A stretch of DNA of 64,000 bases from Actinomycetes bacterium (GCA_029777095.1 JAKOTS010000032.1:62001-126000), one strand, 5' to 3'; shown: positions 8,502 to 17,291, counted from the stretch's first letter. Notes: generated from the letters alone by a model not told the origin. Numbers and translations are program-made.

Positions 8502-9092
8502 CTACGCGTGCGCCAGCAGCAGTGGCAACCAGATCGTGTCAATGATGTCGGTGAGCGCCTCGTCGCCGAAGGCGCCGGTGAAGATGAGCTCGTCCCGCGC
8601 GAGTGCGAGCGGCAGTGATTCCAGTCGGGCGGGGATCGGCCACCGCGTGATTTCGCCCCGGTCGTGGGCGGCATTCAAAAGCGATTCCATGGCGCCGATG
8701 ACCCAAGACGAGGGCTCCGTGAGTAGCTGGAGGTGTTCGGTGGGCATCTCGGCGAGCAGGCCGCGCATGGTGTCGATGCCGATGAGCTCAAAACGGTTGG
8801 CAAAGGTGCGGGCCACGACGAAGAGGTCGCTCCGCAGGTCGCCAGAGCTCACAAACTGCGGATCTTCAGAGTCGACGTATTGCAGCCACGCATCGATGAC
8901 CATGTGCGCGCGCGATGAGTAGCGCCGGTAGATCACGGGCTTGGAGGTCTGCGCGCGCCGCGCGACACCTTCGAACGTGACGCCCGTGTAGGTGTGCTGC
9001 TCGAGTTCGTCACGCACCGCCTGCCGAATGGCTTCGTCAAGCTCGGCGCCGTGGCGTCGCGTGGCGACGGTGGACTTTTCGACCGTGGCCAT
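8502..9092 (-). CDS. TetR family transcriptional regulator
   Basis: A 196-aa DNA-binding repressor. The N-terminal helix-turn-helix covers about residues 25-60, with recognition region TFEGVARRAQTSKPVIYRRY. The rest is a helical ligand domain of the TetR_C type. The ATG at 9092 has GAGAG upstream; a TTG at 9101 would add three residues. It is divergent from the flavoprotein at 9222, and a 28-bp palindrome lies between the two genes. Repression of both genes, relieved by a substrate or product of the flavoprotein, is the likely arrangement. Confidence 0.9.
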   Translation of the reverse strand: MATVEKSTVATRRHGAELDEAIRQAVRDELEQHTYTGVTFEGVARRAQTSKPVIYRRYSSRAHMVIDAWLQYVDSEDPQFVSSGDLRSDLFVVARTFANRFELIGIDTMRGLLAEMPTEHLQLLTEPSSWVIGAMESLLNAAHDRGEITRWPIPARLESLPLALARDELIFTGAFGDEALTDIIDTIWLPLLLAHA

Positions 9093-9151
9093 GGCGCCCA
9101 ACTCTCAAAAGTTCATTGCGTTCGTTCGAGGGGAAGTATACGCTCACACCT

Positions 9152-9179
9152 GTTAGGTACGATACGTACCGTATCTAAC
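9152..9179. promoter_or_regulatory. 28-bp inverted repeat, probable TetR operator
   Basis: The arms GTTAGGTACGATAC and GTACCGTATCTAAC are inverted repeats with 12 of 14 positions paired and centre TACGTA. The site sits in the 129-bp gap between the divergent TetR and flavoprotein genes, where it would cover promoters on both strands. Confidence 0.8.
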
Positions 9180-9221
9180 GCCAGTGTGAGCACAATGACG
9201 AGCCCTACAGGAGAGTAACGA

Positions 9222-10637
9222 ATGACCGAAGCACGCGCGAACAGTACCCTCGAAGTTGATTATCTCGTCATCGGCGCCGGTGCAATGGGAATGGCGTTTG
9301 TTGACACGCTCCTGAGTGAGACCGACGCGACCATTGCGATCATCGACCGCAACCACAAGCCTGGTGGGCACTGGACAAACGCTTACCCGTTCGTGCGCCT
9401 CCACCAGCCCTCCGTGTTCTATGGCGTGATTTCAAAAGGCCTCGGCACGGGTGCGATCGACGCCGACGGTCCGAATGCCGGGCTGAACGAACTTGCAAGC
9501 GCCGACGAGATTCTCGACTACTTCGATCACGTCATGCGCGACACCTTCTTGAAGAGCGGGCGCGTCTCGTACTTCCCCATGTCGAACTACGACGGCGCCG
9601 ACCCTGCTCGCCTCGGCGTCGAGCGCTTCCACTCGCTCGTGACCGGTGCGCCGACCGATGTGATCGTGGGCCGCCGAGTCGTCGACGCGACCTACCAAAA
9701 CGTCTCGATTCCTGCGACCACGCCGCCGCGCTACGAGTTCGCCGACGGCGTCGAGGTTGTTCCGCCGAACGCGCTGGTCAAGCTCTCGTCGCCGTGGGCT
9801 CGCTACACCGTCGTCGGCTCGGGCAAGACCGGGATCGACGCGTGCCTCTGGCTGCTCGAGCATGACGTCGACCCTGACAACATCACGTGGATCATGCCGC
9901 GTGACGCCTGGCTGCTCGACCGTGCGGGCATCCAGCCGAAGCCCGCGGGTGTGGCTCCCGGCAACCGGGGAGTGTGGTTGCAGGGTGCCCTCGAAGCCAC
10001 CGAGATCGATCAGGTGCTCGAAGCGTTTGAGGCGGCTGGCATGGTCATGCGCCTCACGCCCGACGTCCGGCCCACCGCGTACCGTTGCGCGACCGTCACG
10101 CACGCGGAGATCGCGAGCCTTCGCCGCATCAAGAACATCGTGCGGCGGGGTCGGGTCAAGCGCCTAAATGTCGACAGCATCGAGCTCGACGACGCGACGA
10201 TTCCCGCGCACCCCGACACGCTCTACATCGACTGCACCTCAGACGGCCTCGAGCGGCGCCCGACCGTACCCGTCTACGAGGGGTCGAAGATCACGCTCCA
10301 GTGCATCATCCCGTGCCAGCAGGTCTTCAGCGCTGCACTTATCGCGCACATTGAAGCGACTACTGCGGACGACGCCACCCGCAACGAAGTCTGCGTGCCG
10401 GCGCCGCACCCCGACAGCGCGCAGGACCTCCTTGGCTACATGATCGAGATCGCGGAGCGCGTGGCGCAGTGGGGGAGCGATGCCGAACTGCTCGCGTGGC
10501 TCAACCAATCGCGTTCGGTGATCACGTTCCCGGCCGAGGTCGACCTGCCGCGGCAGCAGATGGCGGGCGAGCTCGTGGCGAAGGTGCGCGCGAAGTACGC
10601 CGACATCTTGGCGTGGGATGCCGCCATCGTCAGCTAG
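9222..10637 (+). CDS. FAD/NAD(P)-binding flavoprotein, monooxygenase-like, substrate unknown
   Basis: A 471-aa oxidoreductase with two dinucleotide-binding folds. The FAD site GAGAMGMA is near residue 18, and the second glycine motif VVGSGKTG near residue 200 probably binds NADP. The PGGHWTNAYP segment near residue 48 resembles flavin-containing monooxygenases, but the classic FMO fingerprint is not evident. AGGAGA at 9209-9214 supports the ATG at 9222. The gene is alone downstream of a TetR operator palindrome, so it is probably an inducible detoxification or catabolic enzyme acting on a small hydrophobic compound. Confidence 0.8.
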   Translation: MTEARANSTLEVDYLVIGAGAMGMAFVDTLLSETDATIAIIDRNHKPGGHWTNAYPFVRLHQPSVFYGVISKGLGTGAIDADGPNAGLNELASADEILDYFDHVMRDTFLKSGRVSYFPMSNYDGADPARLGVERFHSLVTGAPTDVIVGRRVVDATYQNVSIPATTPPRYEFADGVEVVPPNALVKLSSPWARYTVVGSGKTGIDACLWLLEHDVDPDNITWIMPRDAWLLDRAGIQPKPAGVAPGNRGVWLQGALEATEIDQVLEAFEAAGMVMRLTPDVRPTAYRCATVTHAEIASLRRIKNIVRRGRVKRLNVDSIELDDATIPAHPDTLYIDCTSDGLERRPTVPVYEGSKITLQCIIPCQQVFSAALIAHIEATTADDATRNEVCVPAPHPDSAQDLLGYMIEIAERVAQWGSDAELLAWLNQSRSVITFPAEVDLPRQQMAGELVAKVRAKYADILAWDAAIVS

Positions 10638-10722
10638 CGGTATCGCACTGGCCGCCACGGTCGGGTGCCTCGTTGCGCTCGCCGTGGTGGCGTTCGCTGG
10701 GCGCTCGTGTTCGCCGATGCCG

Positions 10723-11187
10723 TCAGCTGGTCAAGACCAGGTGGTCGACGTCCGTGACGTGGCCGTTCGCGCACCGTAGCTCGACCTGAACGCGAGCATC
10801 ACACTCGTCGTGGCTCAGCCACGGCGAGCCTTCGCGCGGGAGATGCTTGTTGCCCCACTGGCCGAGGGCTATCACAGCTGGTAGGAGGTCGCGCCCGCTC
10901 TCGGTGAGCACGTACTCGTGCCGTGTGCGCTGCCCGGGTTCGCGGTACGGCTGGCGGCTGAGGAGCCCCGCTTCGACGAGCTCACGGAGCCGCTTTGCGG
11001 TGACGGCCTCTGTCATTCCCGAGCGTGCGGCGAACGTGTCGAAGCGGGTCGTGCCGTAATACGCCTCGCGCATGAGGAGCATTGTGGAGCGCGAGCCTAC
11101 GACCTGCATGGCGCGGTCGATCGGACATTTATCGCCAGCAGGGCTGTTGCCGCGGCTGGTGAGATTCCCGGCGAGCTTGATGGGCAT
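10723..11187 (-). CDS. HxlR family transcriptional regulator
   Basis: A 154-aa winged-helix protein. The conserved HxlR core is clear: CPIDRAMQVVGSRSTMLLMRE (first helix, Cys near residue 21), the RFDTFAARSGMTEAVTAKRL recognition segment, and the wing YREPGQRTRHEYVLT. A C-terminal extension of about 35 residues includes Cys (ECDARVQVELRC) and is unlike the minimal family. It is divergent from the tandem exporter genes at 11244 and probably controls them. No Shine-Dalgarno is visible before the ATG, consistent with a leaderless mRNA. Confidence 0.9.
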   Translation of the reverse strand: MPIKLAGNLTSRGNSPAGDKCPIDRAMQVVGSRSTMLLMREAYYGTTRFDTFAARSGMTEAVTAKRLRELVEAGLLSRQPYREPGQRTRHEYVLTESGRDLLPAVIALGQWGNKHLPREGSPWLSHDECDARVQVELRCANGHVTDVDHLVLTS

Positions 11188-11243
11188 GGAACAAGTGTAA
11201 CTGACTTGCCGAACTGGTAGCTAGCCCCCTAGTGTTGCTGACT

Positions 11244-12656
11244 ATGGAATCCCAGAGTCAGACGAAGACCCGTCTCATCGTCCTTGTCGCGGTCGGTGCA
11301 GCATTCATGTCGGGGCTCGATCTCTTCGTCGTGAACGTTGCGTTCGACGAGATCGGAGCGGCCTTCGGGGTGGGGCGCTCAGGCGGCCCGACGATGGCCG
11401 ACATGAGCTGGATCCTCAACATCTACGCGGTGGTCTTTGCCGCGCTCCTCGTGCCATTCGGTCGCCTCGCCGACCGCTACGGCCGCAAGAGCATCTTCGT
11501 TGGTGGGCTCGCGCTGTTCGTGCTTGCGAGTGTCGCCTGTGCGGTCAGCGGGGGAGTCTGGGCCCTCGTGATCTTCCGTGCCCTGCAGGCAGCCGGCGCG
11601 GCGGCGATGACGCCGACAAGCCTCGCCATCCTGATGGCTGCGCTGCCAGAAGAAAAGCGCATGGGCGGTGTGCGCCTCTGGTCGGCCACGGGCGCGATTG
11701 CCGCCGCGATCGGGCCCACGGTTGGCGGCATCCTCACGCAGATCTCTTGGCAGTGGGTGTTCTTGATCAACTTGCCGATCGGCATCGTGCTGCTGTGGTT
11801 CGCCGTGCGACACGTGCGTGAGAGCAAGCACAATGAGGATGCCACGACGCCTGACCTCGGCGGCGCGCTCCTGTTCGCTGCCGCCGTCGCCCTGCTGGCG
11901 CTGGGACTCGTCAACAGCCCCGATTGGGGCTGGGCGAGCTTCGGCACAATCGGTTCGCTCGCGGGCGCCCTGGTGCTCATGCTCGTGTTCGCGTGGCGTT
12001 CGAACCATCACATTTCGCCGGTCATCGACCCGGCGCTGCTCAAGGTGAAGACGTTCCTCTGGGCAAACATTTCGATGCTGATCTTCAACGTCGCGTTCGC
12101 GATCAACCTCCTGGTGGGCATTCTTTGGATGCAGCAGATCTGGGGTTGGTCGGCGCTCACCACTGGCATTGCGATCGCGGCGGGGCCGGCGATGGTGCCG
12201 ATCACTGTTGCGCTCACGAACAAGCTCCTGCCGAAGGCAACGCCGTCGCAGTTGGTCGTGCTTGGGGCGCTGCTGTTCGGTATCGGCACCGCCCTTGTTG
12301 CCTCGAGCATTGCGATCGAGCCGAACTACTGGCTCGGCTACTTGCCTGGCTGGGTGATCGGTGGCATCGGTGTGGGCTTCGCTCTCCCCAACCTGATGGC
12401 GGGCGCCGCGAGAGACCTGCCGCCGGCGCAGACCTCGACGGGCACCGCGATCGTCTCGATGGCCCGTCAAATCGGCTTCGTGATCGGCATTAGCCTCTTG
12501 TTCGCCATCATTGGCGACAGCCAGGGGCCGGCCGCCGCCGATGGCTTCCTTGTGACCTGGTGGGTGTCGACAGCGCTGCTCGTCGTGACGGCGATCACGG
12601 GCCTCGGCATGGCCTCGAAAAAGGCCAAGGCTGCCGTACCGGTGGCGCAGGGTTAG
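11244..12656 (+). CDS. DHA2-family MFS drug exporter, copy 1
   Basis: A 470-aa, 14-helix proton-driven exporter. Motif A is LADRYGRKS between helices 2 and 3, and motif C-type Gly/Pro residues occur in GAIAAAIGPTVGG. The LDLFVVNVAFDEIG start is typical of DHA2 proteins. I take the ATG at 11244; a GTG at 11232 is in frame, and neither has a good ribosome-binding site. The next gene is a close paralogue 11 bp downstream. The divergent HxlR gene 56 bp upstream suggests inducible export of a toxic compound. Confidence 0.88.
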   Translation: MESQSQTKTRLIVLVAVGAAFMSGLDLFVVNVAFDEIGAAFGVGRSGGPTMADMSWILNIYAVVFAALLVPFGRLADRYGRKSIFVGGLALFVLASVACAVSGGVWALVIFRALQAAGAAAMTPTSLAILMAALPEEKRMGGVRLWSATGAIAAAIGPTVGGILTQISWQWVFLINLPIGIVLLWFAVRHVRESKHNEDATTPDLGGALLFAAAVALLALGLVNSPDWGWASFGTIGSLAGALVLMLVFAWRSNHHISPVIDPALLKVKTFLWANISMLIFNVAFAINLLVGILWMQQIWGWSALTTGIAIAAGPAMVPITVALTNKLLPKATPSQLVVLGALLFGIGTALVASSIAIEPNYWLGYLPGWVIGGIGVGFALPNLMAGAARDLPPAQTSTGTAIVSMARQIGFVIGISLLFAIIGDSQGPAAADGFLVTWWVSTALLVVTAITGLGMASKKAKAAVPVAQG

Positions 12657-12667
12657 GACGGCACGGC

Positions 12668-14134
12668 ATGGTGTCGCGTACCCGAGCGCAGAGCCCGGCA
12701 CGAAGCCGCGTCATCGTGCTCATCGCGGTCGGTGCCGCGTTCATGTCGGGGCTCGACCTGTTCGTGGTCAACGTCGCATTCGACCAGATCGGTGTGAGCC
12801 TCGGCGTCGGCACCGATGGTGGCCCGACGATCGCCGACATGAGTTGGATCCTCAACATCTACGCGGTGGTCTACGCCGCGCTGCTCGTCCCGCTCGGCCG
12901 GATCGCCGACCGGTACGGCCGCAAGACTGTGTTTGTCGGTGGCCTGGCCCTGTTTGTCGCGGCAAGTGCCGCGTGTGCGCTGAGCGGCAACGTGTGGATG
13001 CTGGTGCTCTTTCGTGGCCTGCAAGCCGCTGGTGCCGCAGCCATGACGCCAACGAGCCTCAGTATTCTGATGGCGGCGTTGCCGCCCGAAAAGCGCATCG
13101 GTGGCGTGCGCATGTGGTCCGCGACGGGTGCCGCGGCAGCTGCCCTGGGGCCCACGATCGGCGGCTTCCTCACGGGGATCTCGTGGCACTGGGTCTTCTT
13201 GATCAACCTGCCCATCGGCGTCGTGCTGCTGTGGTTGGCAGTGCGCCACGTGCGCGACACTGAACACGACGAAGATGCGAAGACCCCCGACCTGCTGGGC
13301 GCGCTGTTGCTCGCCGCGGCGGTGGGCTTGTTTGCGCTTGGACTCGTGCAAAGCCCGGAATGGGGTTGGGGTAGCCCGGCGACGCTGGGCGCGCTCGCCG
13401 CCTCGGTCGTGTTTGCGTTCCTGTTCGTCGTGCGCTCGCGCCGTCACGCCGCGCCGGTCATCGACCCGAGGCTCCTGCGCGTGCGGTCATTCATGTGGGC
13501 GAACGCGTCGATGCTCATCTTCAACGTCGCGTTTGCGGCGAACACCCTCATCTTCGTGCTTTGGATGCAGCAGGTGTGGGGCTGGTCACCGCTCCTCACC
13601 GGGCTCGCCATCGCACCGGGGCCCGCGATGGTGCCCATCACGGTCGCGCTGACGTCGCGCTTCCTGCGCCGTGCGAGGCCCGAACGCTTGGCCTCGGTCG
13701 GTGCCGTGCTGGTGGCGGTCGCTACGGTCTACATCGCCCTGAGCGCCGGGTCCGAGGCGAACTACTGGCTCGGCTACTTCCCTGGAACCATCGTCAGCGG
13801 AATGGGTGTTGGGCTCGCGTCGCCGAACCTGATGGCCGCCGCGACGCACAACCTGCCGCCGGCACAAAGCTCCACCGGCACGGGGATGAGCACGATGGCA
13901 CGCCAGATTGGCTACGTCATCGGCATCAGCATGCTGTTCGCGATCGTCGGCTCGATGCAGGCGCTCGGGCCAGAAGTGGCGTTCCGCACGGTGCTGTTGG
14001 TGTCTGTGGGCGTGCTCCTTATCTCCTCATTGACGGCGTTCGGGGTCACCACGGCGAGGCACGCCACGCCGGCGGCCCCGACGCGGGCACCCGCAACCCC
14101 ATCGCCAGAAGAGGCGAGCGAACCGACGGCATAG
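12668..14134 (+). CDS. DHA2-family MFS drug exporter, copy 2 (tandem paralogue)
   Basis: A 488-aa, 14-helix exporter that aligns with its upstream neighbour along almost the whole length. By eye roughly two thirds of positions are identical, including LDLFVVNVAFD, LADRYGRK-type motif A (IADRYGRKT) and WVFLINLPIG. The C-terminus is about 25 residues longer and rich in Ala, Thr and Pro. The ATG at 12668 lies 11 bp past the previous stop, so the pair is cotranscribed. The divergence shows an old duplication rather than an assembly repeat. Confidence 0.88.
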   Translation: MVSRTRAQSPARSRVIVLIAVGAAFMSGLDLFVVNVAFDQIGVSLGVGTDGGPTIADMSWILNIYAVVYAALLVPLGRIADRYGRKTVFVGGLALFVAASAACALSGNVWMLVLFRGLQAAGAAAMTPTSLSILMAALPPEKRIGGVRMWSATGAAAAALGPTIGGFLTGISWHWVFLINLPIGVVLLWLAVRHVRDTEHDEDAKTPDLLGALLLAAAVGLFALGLVQSPEWGWGSPATLGALAASVVFAFLFVVRSRRHAAPVIDPRLLRVRSFMWANASMLIFNVAFAANTLIFVLWMQQVWGWSPLLTGLAIAPGPAMVPITVALTSRFLRRARPERLASVGAVLVAVATVYIALSAGSEANYWLGYFPGTIVSGMGVGLASPNLMAAATHNLPPAQSSTGTGMSTMARQIGYVIGISMLFAIVGSMQALGPEVAFRTVLLVSVGVLLISSLTAFGVTTARHATPAAPTRAPATPSPEEASEPTA

Positions 14135-14137
14135 TGC

Positions 14138-14162
14138 GGGGTGGGATGCCGCATCCCGCCCC
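14138..14162. terminator. Hairpin between convergent exporter and G6PD genes
   Basis: GGGGTGGGAT pairs with ATCCCGCCCC with one G-U pair, filling the gap between two convergent stop codons. There is no T-run, so termination here is inferred from position and stem strength. Confidence 0.5.
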
Positions 14163-15533
14163 CTACAGCACCGCCCAGCTGCTCGGCCCGCCCGTGCCCG
14201 CGGCGTATTCATCCAGCGGCACCGTGCCCGCGCGCCAGGCATCGAGCACCGGCTGCACGATGTGCCAGCACTGCTCGGCCGTGTCGCCGCGCACCGAGAG
14301 GGTGGGGTCGCCGTCGAGAATGCCAGAGAGGACCTCGGCATAGGGGCTCAGGCTGCTCTCGGCAAAGTTCGTCGAGAGCACGGTGTGGTTGAGCGCGAAC
14401 GGGTCGCTCGACGCGTTGATGTTGATGCCGAGCTCGATGCGGTCGGGCCCGAGCAGGATGCGCAAGACGGAGGGCTCGGGCACACCGGTGAACCCGGCCG
14501 GAAGCCTGTCGACCCGCTTGAACGTGATCACGACTTCGCGGCGAAGTTTTCCGAGGGCCTTGCCCGAACGCAGGGTGAACGGCACGCCCGCCCAGCGTTC
14601 GGTGTCGACCTTGAGCGTGATCTCGGCCAGGGTTTCGGTCTCGCGGGCGGGGTCAACGCCGGGGGCATCCGCATACGAGACGAAACTCCGGCCGCCCACC
14701 GTGCCGGCGGTGTAGCGCGCGCGCCGGGAGAAATGTGCCGGGTCGTCGTTCCACACGCTCGTGGCCTCCAGCGCGGCCGAACTGGCGTCCCGCAGATCAT
14801 GCGTGTGCAGCGTCGCGGGCAGCTCCATCGCGACTACCGCGAGCACCTGCAGGAGGTGGCTCTGCAGCATGTCGACGAGCGCCCCGGCGCGGTCGTAGTA
14901 GTCGGCGCGACCCTCGAGCCCCAGCTCTTCGTCGTACCGAATGACCACAGACTCAACGTGCTCCGCCGACCACACCGGCTCAAATACGCGGTTCGCGAAG
15001 CGCATGCCGATCACGTTCAGTACGGTCGACCGGCCCAAGAAATGGTCGACGCGGTGCACCTGCGCTTCGGGAACGAGCGTGGCAAGCAGCGCGTTCAACG
15101 CGTGGGCGCTGCGCTCGTCGGTGCCGAACGGCTTCTCAAGGGCGAGCACGATGCGGGGCGGCAGATCGACCGAGCCGAGCGCGGCGCAAGCCTTGGCGGC
15201 AACCGCCGGCGGCAGCGCAAAGTAGAGGGCGACGTGCCCTTGGCTGGCGGCAAGCAGCGCCGAGAGGGCGGCCGGGTCGGTCACATCGGCGCGGCGATAG
15301 GTGGTCGAAGCCAGAAGGGCATCGACGGCCGGGCCCGTGGCATCCAGCGTCGAAAATGCGCGCTGCACGACGTCGCGCCACCGCTCATCGCTCCAGTCGT
15401 CTTGCCCCGCGCCGAGCAGCCGCACCTCGCGGGTGGGCTCGGCGGCGAGCAATTGGCCGAGGGCCGGAAGAAGAAGTCTGGATGCCAGATCGCCTGACGC
15501 ACCCAAGATGCACAACGTCGTGATGCCGCTCAT
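14163..15533 (-). CDS. zwf: Glucose-6-phosphate dehydrogenase-family protein
   Basis: A 456-aa NADP-dependent dehydrogenase of the Zwf family, the entry enzyme of the pentose phosphate pathway. The N-terminal Rossmann motif is LGASGDLASR, the substrate-site peptide is RVDHFLGR (usually RIDHYLGK), and the EKPFG motif precedes it. It is shorter than standard Zwf (about 500 aa) and departs from the consensus at the active-site peptide, where Tyr is Phe. It lacks the usual opcA, tal and tkt neighbours. It may therefore be a second, divergent copy, and activity on another sugar phosphate is possible. Confidence 0.8.
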   Translation of the reverse strand: MSGITTLCILGASGDLASRLLLPALGQLLAAEPTREVRLLGAGQDDWSDERWRDVVQRAFSTLDATGPAVDALLASTTYRRADVTDPAALSALLAASQGHVALYFALPPAVAAKACAALGSVDLPPRIVLALEKPFGTDERSAHALNALLATLVPEAQVHRVDHFLGRSTVLNVIGMRFANRVFEPVWSAEHVESVVIRYDEELGLEGRADYYDRAGALVDMLQSHLLQVLAVVAMELPATLHTHDLRDASSAALEATSVWNDDPAHFSRRARYTAGTVGGRSFVSYADAPGVDPARETETLAEITLKVDTERWAGVPFTLRSGKALGKLRREVVITFKRVDRLPAGFTGVPEPSVLRILLGPDRIELGININASSDPFALNHTVLSTNFAESSLSPYAEVLSGILDGDPTLSVRGDTAEQCWHIVQPVLDAWRAGTVPLDEYAAGTGGPSSWAVL

Positions 15534-15563
15534 GGCGCCAGCCTAGGGGAGGGGTGCGAACGC

Positions 15564-15603
15564 CGCGAGGGGCGGGCAGGCGCATGCCCACCCGCCCCTC
15601 GCG
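15564..15603 (-). terminator. Terminator-like hairpin after the SDR gene
   Basis: CGCGAGGGGCGGG (15564-15576) pairs perfectly with CCCGCCCCTCGCG (15591-15603). It lies between the SDR stop codon and the G6PD start on the minus strand. No long T-run follows. Confidence 0.5.
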
Positions 15604-15647
15604 TGCAGCGTTTGCTGGCTGTTCGCGAGCGTTTCGCCAGCAGCTCG

Positions 15648-16481
15648 CTAGCCGTTTGCTTCGAGCGCGACCGGCTTCCACTCTTCCCACGTCGCCAGGC
15701 GCTGTGCGTACATTGCGGGCACGACCATGGTCGGGGCAATGCCGAAGAATGCGCGCAGGGGCGGGTTCTCGGCATCCACAATCTTCAGGATCGCCTTGCC
15801 AGCAGCAACCGGGTCGCCGAGCTTGCGCATCGGCGAGTCGGGGTTGGCGGCGGATGCCTCGGCCGACGCCTTGCGAAGGCCGTCGTACTCGGGCTTGCGC
15901 GTCGCGTGCACGGCGCTGTTGCCTGACCAGTCGGTGTTGAACCCGCCCGGCTCGACGAGCGTGACCTTGATGCCCTGGCCCGCGACCTCCTGCGCCAGCG
16001 ACTCAGACAGGCCTTCGAGCGCCCACTTCGAGGCGTGGTAGCCGCCGAGGTTGGGGAACGCGACCAGCCCGCCGATGGTCGAAATCTGGATGATGTGCCC
16101 GGAGCCCTGCGCGCGCAGGATCGGCAGCACAGCGTGCACGACGTGCAGCACGCCGAAGAGGTTGACCTCCATCTGGTCGCGCAGCTCCTGCTCAGTGATC
16201 TCTTCGATCGCGCCGAAGAGGCCGTAGCCGGCGTTGTTCACGACGACGTCGAGGCGACCGAAGTGCTCGGCGGCCTTGTTCACCGCGGCGAAGACGGCGT
16301 CGCGGTCGGTGACGTCGAGCTGCAACGGCAGGATGGCATCGCCGTGGGCAGCCACGAGCGGCTCGAGGGCGCTCGTGTTGCGTGCGGTGGCGGCGACGCG
16401 GTCACCGCGCTCGAGCGCGTTCTTTGCAAACTCCATGCCGAACCCGCGGCCGGCGCCGGTGATGAACCAAGTTTTTGCCAT
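15648..16481 (-). CDS. SDR family oxidoreductase
   Basis: A 277-aa short-chain dehydrogenase/reductase. The cofactor motif TGAGRGFG lies at residues 8-15 with Arg after it, suggesting NADP preference. NNAGYG, the catalytic Ser in QISTIGG, and the YHASK pair (Tyr and Lys) are all present. The ATG at 16481 follows GAGGAGG at good spacing. It is divergent from a TetR gene, with TGGCAC repeats between them. Related proteins are annotated as oxidoreductases of unknown substrate, and nothing here narrows that down. Confidence 0.9.
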   Translation of the reverse strand: MAKTWFITGAGRGFGMEFAKNALERGDRVAATARNTSALEPLVAAHGDAILPLQLDVTDRDAVFAAVNKAAEHFGRLDVVVNNAGYGLFGAIEEITEQELRDQMEVNLFGVLHVVHAVLPILRAQGSGHIIQISTIGGLVAFPNLGGYHASKWALEGLSESLAQEVAGQGIKVTLVEPGGFNTDWSGNSAVHATRKPEYDGLRKASAEASAANPDSPMRKLGDPVAAGKAILKIVDAENPPLRAFFGIAPTMVVPAMYAQRLATWEEWKPVALEANG

Positions 16482-16518
16482 TGGAAATCCTCCTCGATAT
16501 ACCTGTCCTTGCACTCTA

Positions 16519-16551
16519 TGGCACAACTGGCACTCGGTGCCAACTCTGGCA
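16519..16551. promoter_or_regulatory. TGGCAC repeat cluster, probable TetR operator
   Basis: TGGCAC occurs at 16519 and 16528. Its inverse GTGCCA at 16537 gives a perfect TGGCAC-tcg-GTGCCA palindrome (16528-16542), and a further TGGCA starts at 16547. The cluster fills the middle of the 89-bp gap between the divergent SDR and TetR genes. Confidence 0.7.
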
Positions 16552-16570
16552 TTTGGCGTAGGATGAGGGC

Positions 16571-17266
16571 ATGACTGAGCCGAACCGCGCGGAGAGCCTG
16601 CGGGAGCGCACGCGCCGCGCCGTGCAATCTGAGCTCATCGACGCCGCGCAGGAGCTGTTCGCGCTGCGCGGTTATGAGGCGGTCACGGTCGACGAGATCG
16701 CGGAGGCCGTGGGTATCTCGCGGCGCAGTTTCTTCAGGTATTTTGGCGGCAAAGAGGCCCTCGTGCTTGGCAAGTACGACCGCCAGGGCGAATCCTTTGC
16801 CGAGCTGCTCGCGGCTCGTCCAGCCGACGAAGAGCCGTGGGAGGCGCTTCGCCGCATGTTTGACGGCGTCGTCGCTTACATCTCAGACCCCGAGCTTGGC
16901 GCGCGGGCCGCGGCGCTTGACCGGGTCATCCAGGCATCCGACACCCTGCGCGCGGGTTATCTCGAACGCATGGAGCGTGCGCAGCGGCTGATTGTTGCCG
17001 AGCTTGTGCGGCGCGAGGGTGTGTCCGCCGGCGTGGGTGCTTCGGGCGCGGCGGGCGTAGAGCGTGCATCGCAGAGCACGCTGGGCCACACCGCGGTTGT
17101 CGCGGCGGCGTTTGCCGCGCTCTCGGCTGCGCGTCGCTCGGCGGCGCCGGCAGGGCTGTCGCTCGGCGACGCGCTTGATATGGCGATGGATGCCGTTGCC
17201 GCCGTGCGACGCCCGCACAGCGGGCCCGTCGTCATGCATCACGGCGCACGCGCACTGAGCGATTAG
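16571..17266 (+). CDS. TetR family transcriptional regulator
   Basis: A 231-aa repressor. The helix-turn-helix is at about residues 30-60, with TVDEIAEAVGISRRSFFRYF as recognition segment followed by GGKEALV. The C-terminal half is helical and Ala-rich and shows no specific ligand signature. TAGGAT at 16559 sits only 7 bases before the ATG, so the transcript may be leaderless. It is divergent from the SDR gene at 15648 and most likely regulates it through the TGGCAC repeats. It is codirectional with the GAPDH gene 97 bp downstream, which has its own promoter-like sequence. Confidence 0.9.
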   Translation: MTEPNRAESLRERTRRAVQSELIDAAQELFALRGYEAVTVDEIAEAVGISRRSFFRYFGGKEALVLGKYDRQGESFAELLAARPADEEPWEALRRMFDGVVAYISDPELGARAAALDRVIQASDTLRAGYLERMERAQRLIVAELVRREGVSAGVGASGAAGVERASQSTLGHTAVVAAAFAALSAARRSAAPAGLSLGDALDMAMDAVAAVRRPHSGPVVMHHGARALSD

Positions 17267-17291
17267 GCTTGGGTCGTACGCGCCCACTTTT

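Noticed and set aside
10638..10722. Gene remnant between the flavoprotein and HxlR genes
   Set aside because: Only 85 bp with no conserved peptide; likely just 3' untranslated sequence of two convergent genes.
12668..14134. Assembly duplication of the upstream exporter gene
   Set aside because: The copies differ throughout at many codons and in their C-termini, so this is a real paralogue.
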